From contig NC_092607.1 of NCBI RefSeq assembly GCF_047663525.1, positions 5,489,001 to 5,553,000 on the forward strand: DNA of 64,000 nt. The letters are read 5' to 3'. The stretch comes from Anas platyrhynchos (Eukaryota; Chordata; Aves; Anseriformes; Anatidae). Within the stretch, counting starts at the first letter, position 1. Every line of letters begins with the position of its first letter. The translations under genes were made by a program, and so were the position numbers. The notes under the pieces are model-generated. The model saw nothing but the letters and a program-made list of their open reading frames with translations, made no database searches and was not told the origin of the DNA. Shown piece after piece: positions 14,501-44,436 of this stretch.

Positions 14501-17500
14501 CACTAACAGCACACCAGCTCGGACGAGGGACTGCAGAGGAAGCAAACAGGGCCAGGAAGCAGCACCAAAGCCTGTTCCTAACTGGTGGCCCGTGAATCAC
14601 CTGCCTACATTCAGCACAAAACGTCAGAGGTCAGAGAAGAGAGTTTTGGTTTTAAGCATCGCGGTGTGGAAGCGGATGGGAGAAAGAGGCACTCAAGCGT
14701 GGTTAAAAATAAATTCACATCAACTCCAAGGCTCACACAGGGTAAAGCAGCCGCATTTCTTTCCCAGGGAAGATCACTTACCAGGATCTGTGATGCCCAG
14801 AGGATACACGCAGGCCTAAAAGTCCCTTTATGCTGAATGCTTGAAGCCATCAGCACACATTTCCCCCACTACCAGGCCCTAATGCCTCTAGCAAAGCTCC
14901 CAGAAAGCAGCCACCAGGGCTGGCAGCAGCCTCCTGTGCCCCTCCTCGAGAGGCGGTGGTGGTTTTGCCCGGGAAGAGACCAGGGCTCTGTCTTTTTTCT
15001 CCATTTATCTTTCTGTGTCTGTCTACAAAGCATCTATTTGTTCCCAAACCCTCTCCTCAAAGGACGGCAATGTTTCCTAGCTCAAAGATTAAGCGGCTGA
15101 TTAAAACTACTCGAGGAAAGCATCTCAACCCAGGCAGAGTAAAAGAAGGCTCCTGCCCTCTCTGAATTCAAACCAAGAAGATTACAACTTCCTCTTGAAG
15201 AAAGCAGTGCAAGGGACTGAACTAAACAACACAGATTCATGGTTTAAAAACGTAGAAATACACAAGGGGGGGATGAGCAAGAAGAAAGCACCCCTGCACA
15301 CCAGCACCACAAGCTCTGCTCCGTGCAGTACCCAGCAGAGCGGTGACAACCAACTTCTCTGCCCGAGCAGCACCCACAGCACGCCGGGACCAGCCCCGTG
15401 GCTCCGCACCCCACAGCTGGGGTGGGAGGAGCTGTACTGGAAGCCTAACATGCCTCCTCGCCACCCTTCCTTATACCAGTGAGCCAGAAATAGCCATTTT
15501 TATGAGCACAGAAAGCGTGCTTCCGAAGGTCACAACCCATGATTGCAAGGGGATTTACCGTCAAGGCGGTGACTCGGGCACTCGGGCTGAAAATCACCGA
15601 GCGAAGCTTGTGGGGCCGGAGCTGGCGAGACGAGGAACTTCCTCCTGGGCACAACCTTCTGCGGGAAGCGAGGTTAAAGGTCCAGGATCACAGAAACCCT
15701 TTGAAGCTGATTTCTTTGCTCTCTGAACACCACAACAGCAATCCTCTGGTCAATAATCCTCACTGAGATGATCTCCAGGCGAGCCGTCCTGGGCACTTCT
15801 GTCTTTTTCCCTGCGGCCGCTGGGGTAAATCACCCTCTCACCCTCTCCAAGTGCCCCCTAACATCGCTCGCTGTTAGAAACCTGCACCCTACTTCACATC
15901 AGTTTGATATTTATACGCACTCAGAGACATTATTCAGAATTCAACAAATGTTGAAGGGTTTCGGATGAAAAAAGTGTGCTCGTTAAGGGCTCTTTAGGAT
16001 CCTTACACACCGCAAATGCTCCTTGTGGGTTTTCTTCTTTATTTTGTGACTGCTGAAGGACGCCCAGCTAAAGAGAATCCCATGAAAAAACTGTCTTCCT
16101 CTGAGTCTCCTTGCCAGAAACGTGTTGGAGAGGTTCAGCTGTACAAGAACAGAAACAGCTCCTCTTCAACATCTCAACAAGTTCTTCTTTGACAGGAATT
16201 AAGAATCCCTAAGTTTAAGCAATAGTTTTTAGACCAAGACGCAAAATCCGTGAGACCCTACCTTTAAGTGGCTCATTTGGAGACTTGTTCTTCCCGGGGA
16301 ATGAAGTTACTGGCTGGGAATCTGTCACCCTTTTTCCAGCTCTATGTAGCTCCCACTGCAGTGTCACCACACTGAAGAATTTCACTGAGGCTGTCACAAT
16401 ATTTAGCACTTCCCTCAACATCTCATCTGGGGAAGTTTCGCTAGTTTGAGAGCTGAAAATTTTAACGTCTTTCATGAATTTTCCAATTCCAACACGGATG
16501 ATGAGAAGGGGAAAAAGTTGGGGAAACCCCAAAATTACAAAGCAAATCCAGCTGTGCCCATGCCCTTCCCAGCAGCAGCCACCTATTTCAGCACCCCGGT
16601 ACCACCAGGAAGGTCTGCGGTGCCCCAGTCTCCTGGCCTGGCCACCAGCAGAACCTCCCCGGGGCCATCAGGTGTCCGAGGGCTCTCCCCATGTCTGATG
16701 TGAGCGTTTTTAGCATCCTCCAACTGCGCCCTGTCCGTTCCAGGCACTTTGTGCCACAAGTTCTGCTTCGCAGGACACCCGGCTGCAAATCCAGAGAGCA
16801 CTGAAGTGCCCACGCCACTCCAGCTTTTAGTTTTGCAAAATGATGCGTTTTTGGGTGTCACGAGTAAATGGGGATGTTTGGCTTTACACCCTGCTCCTGC
16901 CAGACGTGCAGAGCCTCGCTGCCTGCAGGCCAAGCCACATCCTCCCAGCTCACACTGCACACCGTGCGAGCGGCACAAAGCACCCCAGAGCAACAGGGAG
17001 GGCAGCGCTCACAGCTCCAGGTTTTTTTTCCAGGTAAGGATTTCACTGGGGAGAGCACAAATCCATCCAAATCCTGGCAGCAGCCTTCCAGCCAGCAGCA
17101 TGTGGCCTGCTGTGTGACTGCAGCTCCGAACCCAGCCCAGGAGCCCTTCAGCAGGCTGTATGAGCTAGAGCTGAGCTTACCGAGCTCCTGGAATCCAGCA
17201 CATGACACACCGCGATAGAAAAAGCCATAAAAAAGCACTAAAAGCAAAGGCAGTGGCTGCCAGCACACCAGGCTTCCCCTCTGACACGGAAGAGAGGAAG
17301 GCTGGGCTGCAGCACGGCGTCACCACATCGCAGCTGGCAGAGCCACAGGTTTGGGGGGAGCTTTGTGCAACTTTTTCCACAGGTGTTTTGATGTGCTATC
17401 CCCGCTCTCGCACTGAAGCTGTGCTCTCCAGTTCAGCACCTGGAGCTGAAAGCCGACCTGCCCGCCTGCCTGCGGCAGCTCCAGGGTCTGCTGAAAGATG

Positions 17501-20308
17501 ACAGGGAGCATAAAGCCTCGACTTTCAGCTTCAGCTCCCACCCAGCTTTCTTGTTTGGCTTTCTTTTTTTGGCGTGAGGCAGACAACAGGAGTGTTCTCT
17601 TCCCAGGAAAAGCCTGAATTACACAGCTGGTATTTAGCTGTGGTTTTGCATCCATTTTGTACTTGGTCACTGGTGCCGAAAAAACAGCACTGTGTTTATT
17701 TACAGAGCGGGAGGAGCTGACTAGCTGGCAGGAATCAGAGTTGGTAGAAAATCCATGAAGCGTCAGCCTCCTGCTAACACCTGAATATAGCTACTGCACA
17801 TCAGCGTGGTGTCAGCTTCTCCCTCTTTCCAGGACTGGGGACCTCGTGTTCGCTGACAAAAGGTAAAACCCAGCAGCAGGCTGGCACGGGACTGCACTGA
17901 TTTTCTCTGGATCTGATCCCTGGTGGGCTGCTCCTAAAAGCAGCACCCGGCAGGGCACCCGGGCTCTCCCCCTGCTGTCAACTTCCCACTGAGACAACTT
18001 CACCTCCAGGTTTCCATCAGAAAAGGCAGGGCACTTACAGAGACAACACCACAAAACAGGCACAACCCAGGTCCTTCCGGCAGGCAGAACACTCACTTGC
18101 ATCTTTTCATCCCGTTCTAAGGATGACCAACCTTCTCCTTGGCAGTTTTCCACCCCATGGACAACAAACGGTAACCGCAGGAAAGCCGGAGCTGCTGCTC
18201 TCCCTACCACACACCGAAAACAGCACCGACGCCTTCGCAGCCACCTGACCTTGCAGATTGTTGCCTTCCCCCTCCCCAGGAGCTACTTGGGTGCTGTGGA
18301 GAAGGAATTGGTAGAGCAAAAGAAAAAAAGAAAAAAAACTGCTGCCTGTCAACATCCCAGTGTTTGAGTCCCTTCCGGAGGCACAGCGGTCGTAAAACTG
18401 CCACAGCGTGCAGCCAGAAAAGAAAGACCATAAAAAAAAGAAAAAAAAAAAAAAAAAAAACTTCCTAGCACAAGTTGAAAGCCTCCCGTGCCAAGAAGCA
18501 ACGCAGCCTAAGGACACGCTGAGGACGTTTATACCAGCTGGTTACTCGCTGTAACTTCAGAATTTGACGAGAAGCTGCCTGGTTGCACAGCCCAGACACC
18601 CTCCACGCAGACGATGAAAAACACACACACAAAACACGTCCATAACTTCATAAAAGCCCTGCGTGTGCCTGGGGCAGGTGCTGTAAGAAGTTTCTGTGCT
18701 TCCCTCTGGCTCCAGGGGTGCCGAAGGAGCTGCTGAACGAGCCTTCAGAAACCGCGTCCGCTTGGCAGCCGAACAAGGGCTCGGTGTGCCAGCAGCACAG
18801 CGCGGCTCCTGCCGTGACGCCGAGGGGGCAGGACGTGCATCCTCCCCCCAGGAACATCGCTCCGCGTTCCCCAGGGCGCCTCCATCCCCCCGTGAAGCTC
18901 CCTGCCCACTGCTGCAGATGTGCAGGTTCCCCTGCCTGCTTTCCACAGCAGCCCCTGCTAACAACAGCGAGACCTCCCGGCCGTGCATCTTGGCAGAGAG
19001 CGGGGATAAAAACCTCCAGAGGGAAATCCAGGAGTCTCAGAGAGGTAAGAAAGCTGGAAGGATTTTTAGAGGTGGGTCTTTTAAAAGTTCAGATCCAATA
19101 AAAAGCCAATCCTTAAAAACCATCCCTAATAAGTTAGCTTTTTTTTTTTTGGAGTTGCTTAAAACGTCTCCATTAGATAAAAACATTCCCATTAAAAGCA
19201 GACTTTCCTAAGTAAAACCAATTTGTTTTTATTTTTCCCCTAAGTTACAAATTTCCCCTAAGTTACAAAAAGTGACTTCGCACCAGTCACAATTTCCGGA
19301 TTATAAAACAGCCTGAAGTCAGAGAGAGATAAATCCACACAGCCATGTGACAAAAAGAAACACGCAGACGGAATTTGTCCCAGCTCAGCTGATGAGTGAC
19401 ACCCCGAACTCTGCAGAAACAAACGGCGTGTCCCGAGGAGAACTCACTTCCCAGCGAGCCAGCAGAAACCCACGGGCTCTCCCAGAGCCCAGCATTAACA
19501 CTGGCCTCTTGGCTCCGGAGAGGAGAAAAAAATAAAAGTTTCCTTGAGGGGGGGGGGGGGGGGAGTGGGGGGGGTTGGCTTTCCACCAGAAAACCATCCT
19601 CAGCCCTTCTCGTTTTCACAGCTCCTTAATTACTCCTCGGGATCCTGTTCTGCTCGGAGACCTCAATTAGCCTGACCCAGAATCCTGCAGCTCGGGCAGG
19701 TTCTTCTCCCTCCTGCGCCTCCAAGGAAAGGCAATGCCTCCGCTGCCCACAGAGAGGCGTGGGGAGAGGCCTCAGAGCCCAGAGCCCGTGGGTTTGGGTG
19801 GGAAGGGACCTCAAAGCCCACCCAGTGCCACCCCCTGCCCCCAGCCCAGGCTGCCCCCAGCCCCCCCCAGCCTGGCCTTGGGCACCCCCAGGGATGGGGC
19901 ACCCCCAGCTCCTGGGGCAGCCAGGGCAGGGCCTCGCCGCCCTGGGAATGAAGAATTTCCTCCTTCCACCCCACCTGAGCCTGCCCTCTGCCCGTTTAAC
20001 GCCACCCCCGGCCTGCCCCAGGCCGCAGCAGGCAAACAAGAGGCGCAGGGAACCGGGCCCGGCGGCAGGGCTCACACAAACACCCCCACACACCCCCCCC
20101 CCGGCCCCTCACCGCGCTTGTTCTTGGTGCCGTGCTTGCGGGCGGCCGCCAGCTCCTGCTCGATTTTCTTCTCCAGGAACTCCTGCTTCTTGCTCAGCAT
20201 CTCCTCGGTGTCGCGGAGCCGCTGGATGGCCTCCTGCGGGGACGGGCCCTTCCCGCCGCCCTTGCCGCCGGCCCCCACCCCAAATATCTTCTCCAAGAAC
20301 CCCGACAT
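2584..20308 (-). CDS. CHMP4B: CHMP4B, ESCRT-III core subunit, 5 coding exons
   Basis: Coding exons in transcript order: 20308-20113, 7279-7102, 6313-6199, 5789-5663 and 2657-2584 (stop TAA). They total 690 nt, 229 aa (human 224). All introns are GT-AG and phases join. Residues 1-65 carry a Gly-rich N-terminus and the first basic helix (PQEAIQRLRDTEEML, then KKQEFLEKKIEQEL). Residues 66-163 complete the Snf7 core, including KNMG and DIDKVDELMQDI. The acidic region around EELEQEELDKNLLEISGPE (exon 4) is diagnostic for CHMP4B rather than CHMP4A or CHMP4C. The C-terminal helix MKQLVAWAG should bind the Bro1 domain of ALIX; here it ends AGEQ, slightly longer than human. CHMP4 proteins polymerise into membrane-remodelling filaments in multivesicular body sorting, cytokinetic abscission and membrane repair, and are disassembled by VPS4. 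The start ATG at 20308 sits in a good context (GCAGCC before ATG). Confidence 0.97.
2658..5662 (-). other. CHMP4B: CHMP4B intron 4
   Basis: A 3.0 kb GT-AG intron: donor after CCAG at 5663, acceptor TTTTGCAG at 2665-2658. It is AT-rich with only short A runs. I see no repeat family or nested gene. The shorter introns 3 (5790-6198) and 2 (6314-7101) are likewise featureless apart from short T runs. Confidence 0.7.
19548..19574. repeat. G-rich tract in CHMP4B intron 1
   Basis: Sixteen G in a row at 19548-19563, then AGT, then eight more G. On the CHMP4B transcript this is a C-rich tract. A G-quadruplex could form on the plus strand. Confidence 0.9.
19785..19990 (-). mobile_element. CR1 LINE 3'-end fragment
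   Basis: On the minus strand the sequence reads as the CR1 tail: a degraded GAGGCCCTG..CTGCCC segment, GGTGCCCCATCCCTGGGGG, then TTTGAGGTCCCTTCC. The terminal octamer repeats are missing, so the 3' tip is eroded; the 5' side is truncated as usual for CR1. It sits in CHMP4B intron 1 about 120 bp from exon 1, in the same orientation as the gene. Confidence 0.8.
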
Positions 20309-20309
20309 G

Positions 20310-20650
20310 GCTGCGGCGGCTCGGGACGGCTCCGGCCGCGCTCGGCGCTCGCCTCAGCCTCGGCCTCCTCCTGCTGCTGCCGCCGCCGCCGCCCGGGCCG
20401 CTCCGGTCACCGCCCCGCCTCAGCGCCCTCCCCCCCTCCCGCCGCATACAACTCCCAGCGTGCCCCGCGGCGCAGCGCCGCACCGCCGAGCGGCGGTCGC
20501 GCGAAGGGCACGCTGGGAAATGGAGTCCCGGAGGGGCGGGGCCGGGCGCGGGGCACGCCGGGGAGGAGCGGGCTGCCGGGAGGAACCGGGAAGCGGCCCC
20601 CAGAGGGCGGTGACGTCAGCGGGGCGTTGCCATGGCGGCAGCGGCCTGAG
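20310..20650 (-). promoter_or_regulatory. CHMP4B: CHMP4B CpG-island promoter
   Basis: A GC- and CpG-dense block lies directly upstream of the CHMP4B start codon. A perfect cAMP-response element TGACGTCA is at 20611-20618. Two ZNF143-type elements face each other at 20447-20464 (plus) and 20529-20506 (minus); they share the 13-bp inverted repeat TCCCAGCGTGCCC at 20453-20465 and 20518-20506. No TATA box is evident. The arrangement suits a broad housekeeping promoter. Confidence 0.75.
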
Positions 20651-20864
20651 GCAGGGCCCGGCCCGGGGAGGTCCCGCGGCGGGGCTGGGCTTGGTGTTAA
20701 TAATTAGCGAGATACAGACAGCGATACAGCCCTGTATCGGCACTGCTCGTATCGGTACTGCCGGTACTGGTCCTGGGGCGCCGCTTCAGCAAACGCCCAG
20801 GGCGCCCCGTGATCCAGCAAACGCTGGGCAGGGCAGGGGCAGCCCCCGGGGCTCCGACGGGGGG

Positions 20865-21400
20865 GAGAGACCCCCAAAATCACCCGGTCCAACCCCTGAG
20901 CTAACACTGACCTGCCCTCCACTGAACCGTATCACCAAGCACTACACCGAAACGTCTGTTACAGCCCCCAGGGACGGTGACTCCACCACCTCCCTAGGCA
21001 GCCCGTCCCAGTGCCTCACAACCCTCTCCATAAAGAAGTTTTTCCTGACATCCAACCCAAACCTCCCCTGGCGCGACTTTAGCCTGTTCCCCCTCGTCCT
21101 GTCACCAGGCAAATAGACCAACCCTCACCCCGCTACAGCCTCCTTTAGGGTACCTGTAGAGAGCAATAAGGTCGCCCCTGAGCCTCCTCTTCTCCAGGCT
21201 GAACAAGCCCAGCTCCCTCAGCCGCTCCTCGTAGGACTTGTTCTCCAGGCCCCTCACCAGCTTCGTCACCCTTCTCTGGACTCGTTCGAGCACCTCGATG
21301 TCCTTCTTAAAGTGAGGGGCCTAAAACTGAACACAGCACTCACCAGAGCCGAGTAGAGGGGGACAATCACTTCCCCAGCCCTGCTGGCCACACAGCCCCT
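20865..21400 (-). mobile_element. CR1 LINE 3' portion
   Basis: On the minus strand, from 21400 downwards, it encodes the end of the CR1 reverse transcriptase, including [20 protein letters not shown] and [17 protein letters not shown] (21293 to about 21160). It then shows the CR1 3' UTR signatures: remnants of GAACAGGCT, AAAACTTCTTTATGGAGAGG, and GGAGGTGGTGGAGTCACCGT. The 3' tip decays around 20865. It lies just upstream of the CHMP4B promoter. The element is 5'-truncated and inactive. Confidence 0.92.
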
Positions 21401-24400
21401 GCCTCATTCTGGCTTGTTATGTTTGTAACGGCAGACACAGAACAAAGACAGGCGCACACAAAAAAAAAATACACAAGAAAAGTCCACCAAGGCTCAAAGA
21501 AAATGTGCCCAGGGTAGGAGAGCCCTCAGCAGGACACCTCAGGAGCTGGAACACCAGCAGCGCTCTGCCTGCCCTCGGTGACTCGCAGCCCCCTGCCCCA
21601 GCCCGGCAGCAGCCAGGCACCCACCACAGGAACGCGGCTCCTGGGTTCTCCCCATTTGGCCCACGGGAAACAGAACAATTTGTGCGTGTCTTAATTGGCC
21701 CTGGGTTTCATCGGAGCTTATTCAGCTGGGCAAAACAGCACGGCATGGGATTTCAGAGCTCTTGGCTTGCTGCGATGAGCCGCCTTCCCCACACAGCACA
21801 GCACCGAGCACTGCTCACAGCTCACCACGCCTCAGTGACAGCGCCTGCTTTTTCGTAATTAAATTCTCTTTCCCACAAGGTTTTCCATCATGACAAATTT
21901 TAATCTGCAGAAGAGAGGGTTTTGTTCTTCTTTTGAATACCTGCATTTTGTTCCTTTTCAAACAAAGGCACTGAGGCCCCAGGACCACCTACCTGGGGCA
22001 GCTGCAGAGCCGCCAGCCCCTGGGAAGCAGGGGGACAGCAGCTGCCACGCTCCCGGGCATCACCCAGCCCTTCCCCGGGGTGGCAGCTTTCATCAGACAG
22101 CCACAAGGTTTCCAGGCAGAGCTGCACAACCACCCGGCCCAGCTGCCCTTCAGCTCAGGGCCTTCTGTTGTTACCTCACACTAATCACTCGGAGATTTAC
22201 TCTAAGATCATTACGGCCAAGGGAAAGCTGCGCTGAGCTAGCAGTGCCCGTGAGCACAGCCCCACCACGCAGGTATCGAGCATCAGTGCAGCATCTTTTG
22301 GCCCCAGCATCCCACGGCCACACATGAAGCTGTTTTACAGCTCCGCTCCCAACCCTTATTCCACTCAGTGCAGCCAGCGGACACCAGATTCCAGCACCTT
22401 GTTTCAACTGGCTGAGCTGGGGGAAGCAGAGGCCCTAAAGGAAGGGCCATGGAGGCCTCCAGCCCCCGCCTGTGAGCTGAAGGAGAGCCATGCCCACACG
22501 TTGGCCTCTCCGAACAGAGCCAGCTGCAGCAAGGGCCCAAAGCCACATAATGACACTGTGCAGTGTGGGCAGCGAGGGGAGGAAAAGTTTGCTAAATATA
22601 CTCCTCCTAGTTCTTTCTCCTGTTCCCCTCCTGTGAGAACTGTTTTTAAAAGTTATTGTGGGCAAATAAATTCTGCCCTTCAGAGCAGACAAGGTTCCCA
22701 GAAGCACAGAGCCATTTCCTCCAAGCATGCTCCCTCAGAGCAGGAGGCTTGGGGTATTGCTGAGTTTTGAGTACGAGCAGGTACCGCGACCTCCCAGCCC
22801 CTCCACAACCTCATCATGGTGCCGGACGTGTTTTTGATCAATGTTTCTTTCCACTGAGTCAGCATTTGCCATGTTCTGGCACGTCCTTGTTGCCTCCCAT
22901 CCTGTTCCTCTGCACCCCTGAAGAGTCCAGCCCCATCCTTTCTTCTCTATGCCCTCCTGCAAACTCCCGGTTTCAGAATTAAGCAAAACACACCGCAAGG
23001 ACACAGCAGGAGTACCTGGAGGTCCAGCCGTGGGCTGGAGCTCAGGCAGGCAGCAGGGGCAGAGCAGTGGGAGCAGTAATGCTGGGCTGGCTGTGCCAGC
23101 AGCCAGGAACAGCCACAGGTTACCCCACGTGGCAGCAGAAGTGAGGTACCCAGGGCTGACTGACCCGGTGCGCTGCCCTGCACCACCCCCAGCTCAATCG
23201 GCAGCATCTTCACACCGCCAGCTGATCAGCTCATCACCCCAAATTCTCCACCTGCTCTGCTGACCTGTACAAGACAAATGCAGTGGGGAGAGCAGAACAT
23301 GAGGACAGCACGTGCCAGGTGGACCCCGAGGCAGCAGGGGTGTTTCTCCAGGTCTGGGTCACGTTCCCTTTTCCAACAGGCAGGACCAGCTCACCAGCAC
23401 TGAACTAAGGCTGAGTGTGGCATGGGAAGGAAGAGGGAGCCTAGCAGGCAAAACCACACTCGACTGCTCTCCTGCCTACTTTGGGCTCCACACCCGCCCA
23501 CACAGCTCCTTTCCCAACACCACACAGCTTTCAGTTCCCTCCCATTAGGTGCCGTGGGTTTGGTGTTCCCACCTCGCTTTTGGGACTCCTACTTAGGCAA
23601 TCAGATCAGAGAAGCCGTGTGGACAGCAAGAGCTGTTCCAGTCGCACAGGACTTTCCTGCTCCCTGACCACTGCCACCCCGCTGCCAGCGTCCCACTGAA
23701 ATGATTAACCAGCCCATAAAACTGAGCTAAGGGAATGTAGGGCTGGGAATCAGCTAATGGAGGAGTGCAGCAGATGCTACAAATCTGGCTCGTGGGCACA
23801 TCACAGGTTTCCTGTGTGACCCTGGACAGGTCGCCTCGCCCAGGCCTTCGTTTCTCCCACTGTACAGAAGTGTCAGGAAGGGAGGTGCCACATTTAACTG
23901 TTCCAAGGACTGGCTCGCTGATATCTAAGGCACTTGGAGATCCTTGGGTATGGAGAAAACCATGAGACCACCACTGTGGAAGCAACACCAAGCACACGTG
24001 TGCCCAGAGCCAGCAGCACAGAGCTGCTCCCACCCATCGACTCGACACAGCGTGCCAGCTCCATGGTGTTTATAACACGTAGTACAGACACGGTGATCTT
24101 TCTGCTGATAACAGACAGGGAAAAGAAAGATACCAGACAAGTCTGTCAGGGTATTTCTAAACAGTGTTCCCGAAGGATCTCAGGATGAACTTGCTTCCAC
24201 TAGGAAGGATCATTTGTTTGCTCTTGGAAAGGCCACCCAAATACTGGGCAATATAGCTTTCAGGCCAGAAAAACCACAGATGGGACAGGCTGTGATTTGC
24301 AAAGCCACCTGATTTCAGCAGCTCTGTTGGTTGCACGTTTGTTTGCTCTTTCTTCTCACCCTGATTCAGGGATCTTAGTCTTTCCTGCCCTAGGCTGACC

Positions 24401-24638
24401 AGTGATGCAGAGGGACAAGAAGAGACAGAGCCATTCCCTTCAGTGCCTTGTGCCATCAGTAGCTTCCAAGCAGTCCTTTGCCCAAGGACGGGAAGAACAA
24501 GTGGAGATGAAAGCCCTTCTCTCCCATATCCATCTACCTCCCCACAAGAGCCTTGGTCTTTTTCACTGAGCCAAATTTCTGCACCACATCTGACGACCCC
24601 AGCAGCAGCCCTGAGCCACACGGTGGCTCTTTACACAG
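21401..24638 (-). other. ZNF341 3' UTR and intergenic spacer
   Basis: This stretch lies between the ZNF341 stop codon (24639) and the CR1 element. The part next to 24638 must be ZNF341 3' UTR. I found no AATAAA on the minus strand; the nearest variants are AATAAG near 22355 and ATTAAA at 21904-21899, so the 3' end is unresolved. No coding exon is recognisable. Confidence 0.5.
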
Positions 24639-44311
<19,673 letters not shown>

Positions 44312-44436
44312 CTTGGAGCCGGGGCGGGCACGGAGCGAGGGGAGGGGAGCGGGGAGGGGGCGGCCCCCACCCGCCCGCCCGCCGCCAGGGGGCGGCCCCG
44401 TCCCGCAGCCTGAGGGGCCGGGGAGCGGCGGGCGCC
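44312..44436. promoter_or_regulatory. bidirectional ZNF341/PXMP4 promoter
   Basis: Only 125 bp separate the two divergent start codons. The interval is almost pure GC with several GC boxes (GGGGCGGGC, GGGGGCGGC). A CTCF-like core CCGCCAGGGGGCGG lies at 44382-44395. The ZNF341 start is embedded in CAAGATGGCG, a YY1 and TISU-type element (consensus SAASATGGCGGC), which fits a very short 5' UTR. No TATA box is seen. Confidence 0.85.

Larger units (their letters stand above)
7280..20112 (-). other. CHMP4B: CHMP4B intron 1, 12.8 kb
   Basis: The intron runs from the GTGAGG donor beside exon 1 to the acceptor at 7281-7280. It holds an 18-bp tandem duplication (about 9289-9325), A runs at 12620-12644 and 18432-18460, an 18-bp direct repeat near 19234-19270, a G run at 19548-19574 and a CR1 fragment near 19785-19990. 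I found no open frame resembling a known protein. Large first introns often carry enhancers, but none can be named from sequence alone. Confidence 0.75.

Noticed and set aside
19734-21116. 460-codon open frame across the CHMP4B promoter and CR1
   Set aside because: It covers a CR1 fragment, CHMP4B exon 1 in antisense, the CpG island and another CR1. It resembles no protein.
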